64,000 nucleotides of DNA from Streptomyces fradiae ATCC 10745 = DSM 40063 (GTDB taxonomy: Bacteria; Actinomycetota; Actinomycetes; Streptomycetales; Streptomycetaceae). Position numbers and translations under genes: made by a program. The DNA lies in NCBI RefSeq assembly GCF_008704425.1, contig NZ_CP023696.1, forward strand, positions 792,501 to 856,500, written 5' to 3'. The first letter of the stretch is position 1, and every line of letters begins with the position of its first letter. Under the pieces are notes generated by a model. The model did not search any database. It had not been told where the DNA came from and saw only the letters and a program-made list of their open reading frames with translations. This document shows positions 51,771-59,763 of the stretch, piece after piece.

Positions 51771-52594
51771 CCCCTCCGCCCGCCGGCGCCGTCGTCACCG
51801 GCGCGGGACGCGGTCTCGGACGTCTGCTCGCGGCACTACTGGTCGAACGCGGGTACCGCGTGCTGGTCACCGACATCGACGAGGCAGCCGCCCGCGCCAC
51901 GGCACAGAAACTCGGACCCGACGTCCTGTGGGCCACCGTGGACGTACGGGACGAGGAACAGGTCGCCGCCGCGCGCGACCACGTCATGACGGAGGCAGGC
52001 CGACTCGACATCTGGGTGAACAACGCCGGCGTCCTCGCCACCGGACCGGCCTGGGAGCAGCCGCCCGAGGCACGCCGGCTGATGCTGGAGGTCAACGCGC
52101 TGGGCACGGTCAACGGCACCGTCACCGCGATCGAGGCCATGCGGGACGCAGGCGGACACATCGTCAACATCGTGTCGCTCGCGGGCCTGACCGCAGTGCC
52201 GGGCGAAGCCGTCTACGCGGCGTCGAAGCACGCGGCGATCGGATTCAGCCTCAGCACCCTCGCCGACCTGCGCCTGGCCGGCATCGAGGACATCGACATC
52301 TCCTGCGTCTGTCCCGACGGCATCTGGACACCGATGCTCCACGACAAGCTCGACGACCCCGCGTCCGCACTCTCCTTCTCCGGCCGGCTCCTCCAGCCTA
52401 CCGACGTGGTCACTGCCGTACGCAAAGTGCTCGACCGCCCTCGTCCGGTCACCTCGGTGCCGGGCTGGCGCGGACTGCAGGTGCGCCTCGCCGACGCGTT
52501 CCCGGGACTCGGCCTGCGCGCCCTGCCCCTGATGGTGGCGCGAGGCAGGCGCGTCCAGCACAGGATGTCGGCACGCCTCCGGCAGGGCGCCTGA
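51767..52594 (+). CDS. Short-chain dehydrogenase/reductase
   Basis: 275 residues, classical SDR. Cofactor loop VVTGAGRGLGRLL near the start, D-I-D after beta-2 (VTDIDEAAARA), favouring NAD(H), NNAGVLATGPAW, catalytic Ser in NIVSLAGLTAVPG and YAASKH with catalytic Tyr and Lys. The tail is longer than usual and basic (RGRRVQHRMSARLRQG). Translationally coupled to the MBL gene. It probably oxidises or reduces a hydroxy/keto group on the same substrate (inference). Confidence 0.94.
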   Translation: MTPPPAGAVVTGAGRGLGRLLAALLVERGYRVLVTDIDEAAARATAQKLGPDVLWATVDVRDEEQVAAARDHVMTEAGRLDIWVNNAGVLATGPAWEQPPEARRLMLEVNALGTVNGTVTAIEAMRDAGGHIVNIVSLAGLTAVPGEAVYAASKHAAIGFSLSTLADLRLAGIEDIDISCVCPDGIWTPMLHDKLDDPASALSFSGRLLQPTDVVTAVRKVLDRPRPVTSVPGWRGLQVRLADAFPGLGLRALPLMVARGRRVQHRMSARLRQGA

Positions 52595-52819
52595 GTACCC
52601 TCGCCCGAGACCCGTGAAGTCGGCCGCCCACGACGCGGCGCGATCGCTGCCGGGCACGACCGTGGTGCCGGAGCAGAATGAAGCGGAGATCATAAGGCAC
52701 ATCACGGAGGTCCCATGAGGGAGCGGGCGCGGACACCGTCGCGCCTGCCCTTCCGTCGGAACCGGCGGTCGCGGAACCGGACTGGATCCCGACGACGACC
52801 ATGGCGGCGCAGGCGGTGA

Positions 52820-53052
52820 GAGCAGGTGGAGTCGGTCGCCGACAGCCTGGTTGGACAGGCCGTCGGCGACCAGGGAGATCACTTCGGCCTCACGCCGGGT
52901 CAGGGAGGTGCCGGGGTGCGCAGCCGGTTCATCAGCCGGTCCGCGGCGGCCGGCGCCGGCGTGGTGCGGCCCGCGGCCGCGGTGCGTGCAGCGGCGGCCA
53001 GGTCCTCGGGGGCGTCTTTGAGGAGGTAGCCAGTAGTGCCGGCCACGCGGAC
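52820..53052 (-). pseudogene. Broken LuxR-type response regulator fragment
   Basis: The minus strand reads VRVAGTTGYLLKDAPEDLAAA and on to NRLRTPAPP then a stop (end of a receiver domain). A one-base shift gives LTRREAEVISLVADGLSNQA, then VGDRLHLL, the opening of a LuxR helix-turn-helix. The receiver start, the frame, and the rest of the HTH are all lost, so this is a decayed NarL-type regulator. It sits at the right end of the island beside the C39 gene. The gap 52595-52819 holds only weak remnants. Confidence 0.75.
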
Positions 53053-53135
53053 GACTAGCCAGCGCAGAGGGCTGCTTCCGCGAGCGCCCTGGAGGCGCAC
53101 GAGCGCATCAACCACGGCCGTCGGGCCGCGCATGC

Positions 53136-54572
53136 TCACACCAGGCCGAGTGCCCGCAGTGCGCGGTGCTGACTTGGTGCTGACTTGACCGGCCAGAAGA
53201 TGTAGCAGACCCCGCCCGTACCGCTCCTGACCTTGCCGTTCGCGTCGTACCTCTTCGTACGGAGCCAGATGTTCTCCCACTCGCGCCGCCGGTAGACCCG
53301 GCGGACGGCCTGGTTGGTCGGGGAGGCCGGGTCGTTGGCGATGATGTCGCCGCCGGGGGTGAGGCCGATGACGGTCATCAGGTGCCCGGCCGTGCCGTAG
53401 CCCGCCCCGGTCAGCTCGCCCTCCAGGAACGACTGGGACGTGATCACCGGGATGCCTGCGTCGATCAGGGTCTCCAGGTCGGTGAGGGAGCGCAGCCGGG
53501 TCACCACGGCGTTCATGTCGTCGTAGGTCGCGGCGTACGCGGCGTTGAAGGGCCAGTTGCCGCACCCCGCGTACTGGCTGTCGTAGGTGAAGCGGGCGGC
53601 GTGGCAGACCTGCGGGTCGGCGTAGGAGGGGTCGACCCAGGAGAGCTGGCGGGCCGTGGGGCGGCGGCCCCAGAACTCGACGATCATCTGCGAGGAGGTG
53701 GGGCTGCACCACGCCTCGCCCCCGTTGTCGTACTCCGGGTACTGCCCGATGTGGGTGTTCTGCGAGTAGCGCGGGACGAGCAGCTCGCGCACGGTGCGGT
53801 GCTCGGCTGCGGGGACGGTGAAGCGGTCCGGTACGTCGGAGGCCATCGCGCCGGCCCGCCACACGGTCGGCGTGCGGTCGGTGCCGGGCTCGCGGTGGAG
53901 GGTGAGGCGGAGCCGGTACGAGACGGGGCGGTGCCCGCCGTCGGTGCCGGCCGCCGCGACGGTGTCCGTCCAGACGGTGGTCCGGCCGTCCCCCTGGCCG
54001 TCGACGGAGGTGCGGCGGATGTCGCCGTCGCCGGCCGCCCAGCGGGCCATCACGTACCAGGGCGAGTCGGTGCCGTCCCCGTACCCGGCCGACAGTTCGA
54101 CGGTGATCCAGGTACCGGCGGGGGTGTCGGCGTTCCAGGACGCGATCAGCTCGGTCGCGGGCGCCGGCAGCGTGTGGCGCGGCGAGGTCCAGGTGGCGTA
54201 CTCCCACCGCGCGGTGGTGCCGGTGTGCGGGTCGGTGTGGGCGACACGGCCGGCCGGGGTGTCGATGACGATGCCGGGGCGGGGTCCTGCGACCGCGCGG
54301 ACGCCGTCGGCGGTGCCGGAGCCCCACTCCGCGAAGGTGGTCCAGAAGCGGTTGTCGACGAGCGGCTCGGCGGTGGCCGCGCCGCCCCGGGCGGCGTCCG
54401 GGGCGGCGACGGCGGCGCCCGGTGGGGGCGTGGCGGGGTCGGCGCCCGCGGGGTGGGGCGGGGCGGCGGGGCCGGCCGCCGCCGGGGTGGTGCCGGAGGC
54501 GGCGACGGTGGCCGCGGAGGCGGTGGCGAGGGCGGCGGCGAGCACGGTCCTGCGCGAGGCGGGTTCGGTCAT
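53136..54572 (-). CDS. Tat-exported C39-family peptidase-like protein
   Basis: 478 residues. A twin-arginine leader (SRRTVLAAALATASAA) is followed by a beta-rich domain (about 70-270) and a papain-like C39 domain. Seen: LLVPRYSQNTHIGQYPEYDNGGEAWCSPTSSQMIVEFWG with the catalytic Cys in EAWCSPTS, IPVITSQSF, AGHLMTVIGLTPGGDIIANDPASPTNQAVRRVYRR with the catalytic His and Asn/Asp. Secreted, peptidoglycan- or peptide-directed by family; substrate unknown. ATG 54572 has AAGGGGGA nine bases upstream. Its 3' end carries the right-hand 44-bp repeat of the island. Confidence 0.9.
   Translation of the reverse strand: MTEPASRRTVLAAALATASAATVAASGTTPAAAGPAAPPHPAGADPATPPPGAAVAAPDAARGGAATAEPLVDNRFWTTFAEWGSGTADGVRAVAGPRPGIVIDTPAGRVAHTDPHTGTTARWEYATWTSPRHTLPAPATELIASWNADTPAGTWITVELSAGYGDGTDSPWYVMARWAAGDGDIRRTSVDGQGDGRTTVWTDTVAAAGTDGGHRPVSYRLRLTLHREPGTDRTPTVWRAGAMASDVPDRFTVPAAEHRTVRELLVPRYSQNTHIGQYPEYDNGGEAWCSPTSSQMIVEFWGRRPTARQLSWVDPSYADPQVCHAARFTYDSQYAGCGNWPFNAAYAATYDDMNAVVTRLRSLTDLETLIDAGIPVITSQSFLEGELTGAGYGTAGHLMTVIGLTPGGDIIANDPASPTNQAVRRVYRRREWENIWLRTKRYDANGKVRSGTGGVCYIFWPVKSAPSQHRALRALGLV
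53206..53249. repeat. Right direct repeat bounding the accessory island
   Basis: Partner of 45320-45363 (40 of 44 bases identical, same orientation). It codes for the KRYDANGKVRSGTGGVC segment of the C39 peptidase. Confidence 0.75.
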
Positions 54573-54817
54573 ACGGGCGGGTCCCCCTTCGGGTCGGCGG
54601 CGGGCGGGGCGCGTGGCGATCGCGTGCCCCGCCGGGCGGCGGCCGGGCGCGGGGCGGTCCCGTGCGCCGGTCGGCGCGCCCACTATCGCTGGCCGGACCC
54701 CGCTCCGCCAGGCGATCCGCTGCCGGGTCCCCCGGCCGGACGCGCCGCACCCGGCGGGCGGGCGCCGGGCGGGGGACGCACCGGCGCGGGCGCGGGGGCG
54801 CGGCGTAGGGTGGGCGC

Positions 54818-55519
54818 ATGTTCGACGGCGGGCGGGAAGACGGCGCGTGCGGCGCCCCGGCCGGTCCGGAAGCCCCGGCCGGTCCGGAAGCGCCCACCGG
54901 TCCGGAAGCCCCGGCCGGTCTGGAGGCGCTGGCCGCCGGGCTGCGGGCGCTGCCGCCCTCGTGCGGGCCCGTGCGGCTGGTCGCCGTGGACGGACACGCG
55001 GGCTCCGGCAAGTCGACGTTCGCCGCGCGGCTCGCGCGGGCGCTCGGCGGCGCCCCGGTGCTCCACCTCGACGACATCGCCACCCACCGGGAGCTGTTCG
55101 CCTGGACCGACCGTCTGCGCGCGCAGGTCCTCGACCCGTTCGCGCGCGGGGAGGCGGCGCGGTACCGCCCGTACGACTGGAGCGCGCGCCGGTTCGGCCC
55201 GGCGCGGGTGCTGCCGCCCGCGCCGGTCGTCCTCGTCGAGGGCGTGGGCGCTGGGCGCCGGGCGCTGCGGCCCCGTCTGGCGCGGCTGCTGTGGATGGAG
55301 CGCGCCGCCGAGGAGTCCTGGCGCCGCGGGCGCCACCGGGACGGACCCGGGCAGTCCGCTTTCTGGGACGGATGGACAGTGGCGGAGACCCGCCATTTCG
55401 CCCATGACCCGTCCCTGCCGTTCGCGGACCTTCTGATACGGGAGTGCGCCGAGGGCTACATGTGGCTTCCGAGGCACCTTCCGGCCGCCGATCCGGAGCC
55501 GGTCCGTCACACACGGTGA
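54818..55519 (+). CDS. Uridine kinase-like P-loop protein
   Basis: 233 residues. The N-terminus has four near-copies of a GPEAPAG peptide (residues 15-37), a recent tandem expansion. Then the kinase core: LVAVDGHAGSGKSTFAARLARAL (Walker A near 68), VLHLDDIATHRELFAWTDRL, VVLVEGVGAGRRALRPRL and a lid-like RGRHRDGPGQSAFWDGW. Order fits the uridine kinase/AAA-17 group acting on an unknown hydroxyl substrate. ATG 54818 follows AGGG by about eight bases. Divergent from the C39 peptidase. Confidence 0.85.
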   Translation: MFDGGREDGACGAPAGPEAPAGPEAPTGPEAPAGLEALAAGLRALPPSCGPVRLVAVDGHAGSGKSTFAARLARALGGAPVLHLDDIATHRELFAWTDRLRAQVLDPFARGEAARYRPYDWSARRFGPARVLPPAPVVLVEGVGAGRRALRPRLARLLWMERAAEESWRRGRHRDGPGQSAFWDGWTVAETRHFAHDPSLPFADLLIRECAEGYMWLPRHLPAADPEPVRHTR

Positions 55520-55580
55520 CCGCGACGCGCGCCCGCCCGGGGTTGACGGAAATCAGCCGCCCAGACTGCCCGGACTTCGC

Positions 55581-55610
55581 TTGACCGGCGGGCCTTACAG
55601 GTCTTACGTT
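55581..55610 (+). promoter_or_regulatory. Housekeeping-type promoter of a possible short transcript
   Basis: TTGACC (55581-55586), an 18-base spacer, then TACGTT (55605-55610): one of the better HrdB-type promoters in the window. It lies 62 bases after the kinase stop and more than 300 bases before the next gene. Confidence 0.6.
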
Positions 55611-55616
55611 CTCAAT

Positions 55617-55690
55617 GTGCGGCTTTCCGAAGTCGCCGCGGACACGAAGCCCCCGGTTGTTCCCCCGTGATCGGGGGCTTCGTTCTGCCT
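55617..55690 (+). ncRNA. Candidate small RNA or leader ending in a strong hairpin
   Basis: From the promoter just upstream, transcription would begin near 55617 and meet a terminator-like hairpin about 30 bases later, giving a transcript of about 70-75 nt. The sequence also has an ATG at 55616 with an open frame through the hairpin, so a leader peptide is an alternative. Known actinobacterial RNA families were not matched by eye. Confidence 0.35.
55644..55683 (+). terminator. Strong hairpin with short U-rich tail
   Basis: ACGAAGCCCCCG (55644-55655) pairs with CGGGGGCTTCGT (55672-55683), 12 perfect base pairs around a 16-base loop that itself contains CCCCC; TCTGCCTT follows. It may end the kinase transcript or the short one above. 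The rest of the gap to 55926 shows nothing. Confidence 0.8.
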
Positions 55691-55926
55691 TCCTCACCGC
55701 GCCCCGGCCGCCCCGCGCCCGTCCGGCGCTCACCCTGGGTCATCGCCGCAGGCGCGTCGTGAACGCCCCCGACGTGCTGGTCGCGCCCTTAGTCACGCCC
55801 CCCGCCCACGGGTACGATGCACCCCGGTGCGGTCAAGGCCCGTTCGTCAGAAGGCGGTTCGGACGGCCCCGGCGGGCGCCCGCCCGGAGGGGCGGCCGGC
55901 GGGGACACGTGTGGTGGGGGGACCCG

Positions 55927-57891
55927 ATGGACATCGGCACGCAGGGCACACAGGCCCCCGCCGAGCTGGCCTGGCTGCGCGGGGTCGACGCCTACACGAT
56001 GGGCGCCTATCCCCAGGCCGAGGAGGAGTTCCGCGCCGCCGTGCGCACCGACCCCGGCATGGCCGACGCCTGGCTCGGGCTGCACGCGCTGCGCGTGGAC
56101 ACGACGACCGCGCTGCTGCGCATGTACCACCACCGCGACCGCTTCGGCGAGCAGCGGCGGCGCCACCGGCGGACGCTCAACTCCTGGTACTGGCTCGGCT
56201 GGTGGGTGCAGCCGGTGCTGGAGAGCCCCCGCGACCTGCTGCTCGCCCACGCCTCCCACTGGCTGGACGGCCGGCACGTCCCGGAGCTCGACCGGGCGCT
56301 GGCGGGCCTGCCGCCCGTGGACGCCGACCCGCAGGTGCGCTTCCTGCACGCCTGCCGCGCCTACCTCGTCAAGGACTGGGACCAGCTCGTGCGGCACACC
56401 GAGCCGCTGGTCGACGACCCGCTGCTGGGCATCGAGGCCGGGCTGTTCGGCGGCATGGCGCGGGTCCGCCTGGAGATGTACGGGCAGGCCGAGCCGCTGC
56501 TGTCGGCGGCGCTCATGCGGTGCCGCAGCGAGCAGCCGCAGCGCAAGGAGCTGCGCTACTGGCTGGCGCGGGCCCACGAGGGCACCGGGCGCACGGCGGC
56601 GGCGCTGCCGCTGTACCGGGCGGTGCACCGGGTGGACCCGGCGTTCATGGACACGGCGGCGCGGCTGGCGGCGATCGCCGAGTACGACGGCGTGGACGGG
56701 ATGCCCGAGGAGACGGCCGGGCTCGCCGCGGTGTCCCTCGCGGGCGGCGCCGGGGCCGGCGGGGCGGACGGCGGGCCCGGCGCGGACCTGCTGGACCCGG
56801 GCGGCCCCGAACCGGACGCGGTCGCGCCCGTCGTCCCGCAGCAGGCCGGGCCGGCCACCGGGTTCGCCGCGCCGGTCCCCGGGGCGCCGCCCGCGCAGCC
56901 GGCGCAGCCCGCGCAGCCCGGCGGCGCGCGGGAGAAGGCCGCCGGGGCCCGGGCCGGGCGGCCCGCGGCGCCGCCGTTCCCGGCCGGCCCGACGGACCCC
57001 GCGCTGCTCGCCGAGGCGCTTGCCGAGCTGGAGCGGATGGTCGGCCTCGAGCCGGTGAAACGGCAGGTCAAGGCGTTGTCCGCGCAGTTGGAGATGGCCC
57101 GGTTACGGGCGGGCCAGGGGCTCCCCGTGCAGCCGCCGAAGCGGCACTTCGTCTTCTCCGGGCCGTCGGGCACCGGCAAGACCACCGTCGCCCGCATCCT
57201 GGGCCGGGTCTTCTACGCCCTGGGGCTGCTCGGCGGCGACCACCTCGTGGAGGCCCAGCGCGCCGACCTCGTGGGCGAGTTCCTGGGCCAGACGGCGGTG
57301 AAGGCGAACGAGCTGATCGACTCGGCGCTCGGCGGCGTGCTGTTCGTGGACGAGGCGTACTCCCTGTCGAACTCCGGCTACAGCAAGGGCGACGCGTACG
57401 GCGACGAGGCCCTGCAGGTGCTGCTGAAGCGCGCCGAGGACAACCGCGACCACCTGGTGGTGATCCTGGCCGGCTACCCGGAGGGCATGGACCGGCTGCT
57501 CGCCGCCAATCCGGGGCTGTCGTCCCGGTTCACCACGCGGGTCGACTTCCCCTCGTACCGGCCGCAGGAGCTGACCGAGATCGGCCGGGTGCTGGCGGCG
57601 GCCGACGGCGACGTGTGGGACGAGGAGTCGCTGGAGGAGCTGCGCTCCATCAGCGGCCACGTGGTGGAGCAGGGCTGGATCGACGAGCTCGGCAACGGCC
57701 GGTTCCTGCGCACCCTGTACGAGAAGTCGTGCGCCTACCGCGACCTGCGGCTCTCCGGCTACCCGGGGACGCCGACGCGCGACGACCTGGCGACCCTGCG
57801 GCTGCCGGACCTCATGCAGGCGTACGGGGAGGTCCTGTCGGGCCGGGGGCCGAGCAGCCGCGGTACGCAGGACCCGCCGCCGGTGTACTGA
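55927..57891 (+). CDS. TPR and AAA+ ATPase, CbbX/EccA-like
   Basis: 654 residues. N-terminal half: TPR-like helices (WLRGVDAYTMGAYPQAEEEFRAAV, LLSAALMRCRSE, ALPLYRAVHRVDPAF). A Pro/Ala-rich linker at about 270-355 follows. C-terminal AAA+ module of the CbxX/CfqX class: LVGLEPVKRQVKAL-type start, Walker A SGPSGTGKTTVARIL near 415, Walker B GGVLFVDEAYSL near 478, Arg finger region SRFTTRVDF, ending in a small helical lid. Same layout as EccA of type VII secretion. No ESX genes or RuBisCO nearby. ATG 55927 has GGGGGGA upstream. Confidence 0.9.
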   Translation: MDIGTQGTQAPAELAWLRGVDAYTMGAYPQAEEEFRAAVRTDPGMADAWLGLHALRVDTTTALLRMYHHRDRFGEQRRRHRRTLNSWYWLGWWVQPVLESPRDLLLAHASHWLDGRHVPELDRALAGLPPVDADPQVRFLHACRAYLVKDWDQLVRHTEPLVDDPLLGIEAGLFGGMARVRLEMYGQAEPLLSAALMRCRSEQPQRKELRYWLARAHEGTGRTAAALPLYRAVHRVDPAFMDTAARLAAIAEYDGVDGMPEETAGLAAVSLAGGAGAGGADGGPGADLLDPGGPEPDAVAPVVPQQAGPATGFAAPVPGAPPAQPAQPAQPGGAREKAAGARAGRPAAPPFPAGPTDPALLAEALAELERMVGLEPVKRQVKALSAQLEMARLRAGQGLPVQPPKRHFVFSGPSGTGKTTVARILGRVFYALGLLGGDHLVEAQRADLVGEFLGQTAVKANELIDSALGGVLFVDEAYSLSNSGYSKGDAYGDEALQVLLKRAEDNRDHLVVILAGYPEGMDRLLAANPGLSSRFTTRVDFPSYRPQELTEIGRVLAAADGDVWDEESLEELRSISGHVVEQGWIDELGNGRFLRTLYEKSCAYRDLRLSGYPGTPTRDDLATLRLPDLMQAYGEVLSGRGPSSRGTQDPPPVY

Positions 57892-58033
57892 CCGCCGCAC
57901 GGCCCCGGTGGGTTCCGGAGGGGCGGCCGCGGGTCCTCAGCGCCCGGACGGGAGCCGTGAACGGCCGGGGCCCCGCCCGGATCCGCCCGGCGGGGGCGGC
58001 CGGCACGGGGCCCGTGCGGCTCGAAGGGCGCGG

Positions 58034-58492
58034 TCAGCGCAGCTCGGCGCCCGAGCCGCGGGTCTCGGCGAGGGCGCGCAGGGCCCGCGCGTCGCGGATG
58101 GCCTGGGCCTTGCCGATGCCCGGCTGGATGCCGAGGGCGGGCAGGCTCGTGCCGTCGCTGAGGTCGAGGAAGACCCAGGGGTCGCCGACCCGCAGGTTGA
58201 CGCGGACGATCTCCGCCCAGGCGAGGCGGCGGCTGCGGGTCAGGTTGACGACGGTGACGCCGTCCTCGTCGGCGACGACCTTCGGGCGGCTCAGCAGGAT
58301 GAGCACGCCGTAGAAGAGCGCGGCCGTGAGGACGAAGCTCATCCGCTCACCGGGGTGGAGCCGTTCCAGTATCAGGGCGACCGCCGTGATGACGACGAAC
58401 ATCGCCGCCCCCGTGGCCAGCAGGACGGCGCGGGTGCGCCGGGGCCGGAAGGTCACGGGGAGGGCGGGGGCTTCGCTGGGTGCGTCGGACAT
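58034..58492 (-). CDS. PH-domain membrane protein
   Basis: 152 residues. Two hydrophobic segments (AVLLATGAAMFVVITAVALIL and FVLTAALFYGVLILL, about 22-75) and then a bacterial PH-like domain (PKVVADEDGVTVVNLTRSRRLAWAEIVRVNLRVGDPWVFLDLSDG). Small YdbS/bPH-type proteins of this layout are usual just after hisG in Streptomyces. Function unknown. ATG 58492 lies 22 bases after the hisG stop, so it is the last gene of the rib-his operon. Confidence 0.88.
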   Translation of the reverse strand: MSDAPSEAPALPVTFRPRRTRAVLLATGAAMFVVITAVALILERLHPGERMSFVLTAALFYGVLILLSRPKVVADEDGVTVVNLTRSRRLAWAEIVRVNLRVGDPWVFLDLSDGTSLPALGIQPGIGKAQAIRDARALRALAETRGSGAELR

Positions 58493-58514
58493 GGCGGTGT
58501 GGTCGGCTTCCGGC

Positions 58515-59363
58515 TCAGAGGCGGCAGGCGTGGATCTCGGTGGTGAGGATGGCGCGGGCGCCCAGGGCGTACAGGTCGTCCATGACGCGCTGGGCGTCCT
58601 TGGAGGGGACCATGGCGCGGACGGCGACCCAGCCCTCGTTGTGCAGGGGGGAGACGGTCGGGGACTCCAGGCCGGGCGTCAGGGCGACGGCCTGCTCCAG
58701 GTGCTCGGCGCGGCAGTCGTAGTCCATCATCACGTAGCTGCGGGCGACGAGGACGCCCTGGAGGCGGCGGAGGAACCGCTGCACCCCGGGGTCGTCGGCG
58801 GGGGCGCCGGTCCGGCGTACGACGACGGCCTCGGAGGTGAGGATCGGCTCGCCGACGACCTCCAGGCCCGCGTTGCGCAGGGAGGTGCCGGTCTCGACGA
58901 CGTCCGCGATGACCTGGGCGACGCCGAGCTGGATGGCGGTCTCGACCGCCCCGTCGAGGTGGACGACGGAGGCGTCGATGCCCTGGTCGGCGAGGTGCTT
59001 GGCGACGATGCCCTCGTACGACGTGGCGATCGTCATGCCGTGGAAGTCGGCCGGCCCGGACGCCGTGCCGGGGCGGGTGGCGTAGCGGAAGGTGGAGCGG
59101 GCGAAGCCCAGCTCCAGGATCTCCTCGGCGTTGGCGCCGGAGTCCAGCAGCAGGTCGCGGCCGGTGATGCCGATGTCGAGCTTGCCGGAGCTGACGTAGA
59201 TGGCGATGTCCCGGGGGCGCAGGTAGAAGAACTCCACCTCGTTGTCCGGGTCGACCAGGACGAGCTCCTTGGACTCCTTGCGCTGCTTGTAGCCCGCCTC
59301 ATGGAGCATCGCCGACGCAGGTCCTGACAGTGAACCCTTGTTGGGGACGGCGATGCGCAGCAT
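58515..59363 (-). CDS. hisG: ATP phosphoribosyltransferase (long form)
   Basis: First step of histidine synthesis: ATP plus PRPP to phosphoribosyl-ATP. 282 residues, the long HisG form with a C-terminal ACT-like regulatory domain, so HisZ is not needed. Seen: LRIAVPNKGSLSGPA at the start, ARPRDIAIYVSSGKLDIGITGRDLL-type segment, ATSYEGIVAKHL, the PRPP loop EILTSEAVVV-like region and EGWVAVRAMVPSKDAQRVMDDLYALGARAIL. AAAGGAAG lies eight bases before ATG 59363. Preceded by a hairpin and then hisE. Confidence 0.96.
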   Translation of the reverse strand: MLRIAVPNKGSLSGPASAMLHEAGYKQRKESKELVLVDPDNEVEFFYLRPRDIAIYVSSGKLDIGITGRDLLLDSGANAEEILELGFARSTFRYATRPGTASGPADFHGMTIATSYEGIVAKHLADQGIDASVVHLDGAVETAIQLGVAQVIADVVETGTSLRNAGLEVVGEPILTSEAVVVRRTGAPADDPGVQRFLRRLQGVLVARSYVMMDYDCRAEHLEQAVALTPGLESPTVSPLHNEGWVAVRAMVPSKDAQRVMDDLYALGARAILTTEIHACRL

Positions 59364-59409
59364 GGGGCGGGCTTCCTTTGCTTCGGAGGTTCTTCGGGGG
59401 TGCTTCGGG

Positions 59410-59429
59410 CTTCGGAGGTGTCTCCGAAG
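59410..59429. promoter_or_regulatory. Hairpin between hisE and hisG
   Basis: CTTCGGAG (59410-59417) and CTCCGAAG (59422-59429) pair perfectly around GTGT, inside a stretch with recurring TTCGG. It lies between the hisE stop and the hisG start in a 92-base gap, where it could attenuate or process the message. Confidence 0.6.
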
Positions 59430-59455
59430 GGGGTTTCGGTGCGGTGCGGGGTGGC

Positions 59456-59728
59456 TCAGAGGTGGGCGTAGACGTCGTCGAGGGAGATGCCGCGCGCGAC
59501 CATCATCACCTGGACGTGGTAGAGGAGCTGGGAGATCTCCTCGGCCGCGGCGTCAGCGCCCTCGTACTCGGCGGCCATCCACACTTCGGCGGCCTCCTCG
59601 ACGATCTTCTTGCCGATGGCATGGACGCCCTTGTCCACCAGCTCGGCGGTGCGGGAGGTGGCGGGGTCGCCGGTCTCTGCCTTGAGCTGGAGCTCGGCGA
59701 AGAGGTCTTCGAAGGTTTTGTTCGCCAT
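59456..59728 (-). CDS. hisE: Phosphoribosyl-ATP pyrophosphatase
   Basis: Second step of histidine synthesis, hydrolysing phosphoribosyl-ATP to the AMP form. 90 residues, a stand-alone HisE (MazG-like helical fold). Seen: [28 protein letters not shown], the metal-binding [14 protein letters not shown], and [16 protein letters not shown] 59728 has GGAGGG five bases upstream. It is 35 bases after ribH, so the riboflavin and histidine genes share a transcript. Confidence 0.96.
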   Translation of the reverse strand: MANKTFEDLFAELQLKAETGDPATSRTAELVDKGVHAIGKKIVEEAAEVWMAAEYEGADAAAEEISQLLYHVQVMMVARGISLDDVYAHL

Positions 59729-59763
59729 GATGCCCTCCAGGGTAAGGGGTCGGCGGCGCCCAC

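Noticed and set aside
55617..55690. tRNA gene or 6C RNA
   Set aside because: No cloverleaf, and only one C-rich hairpin where 6C RNA has two; left as an unclassified candidate.
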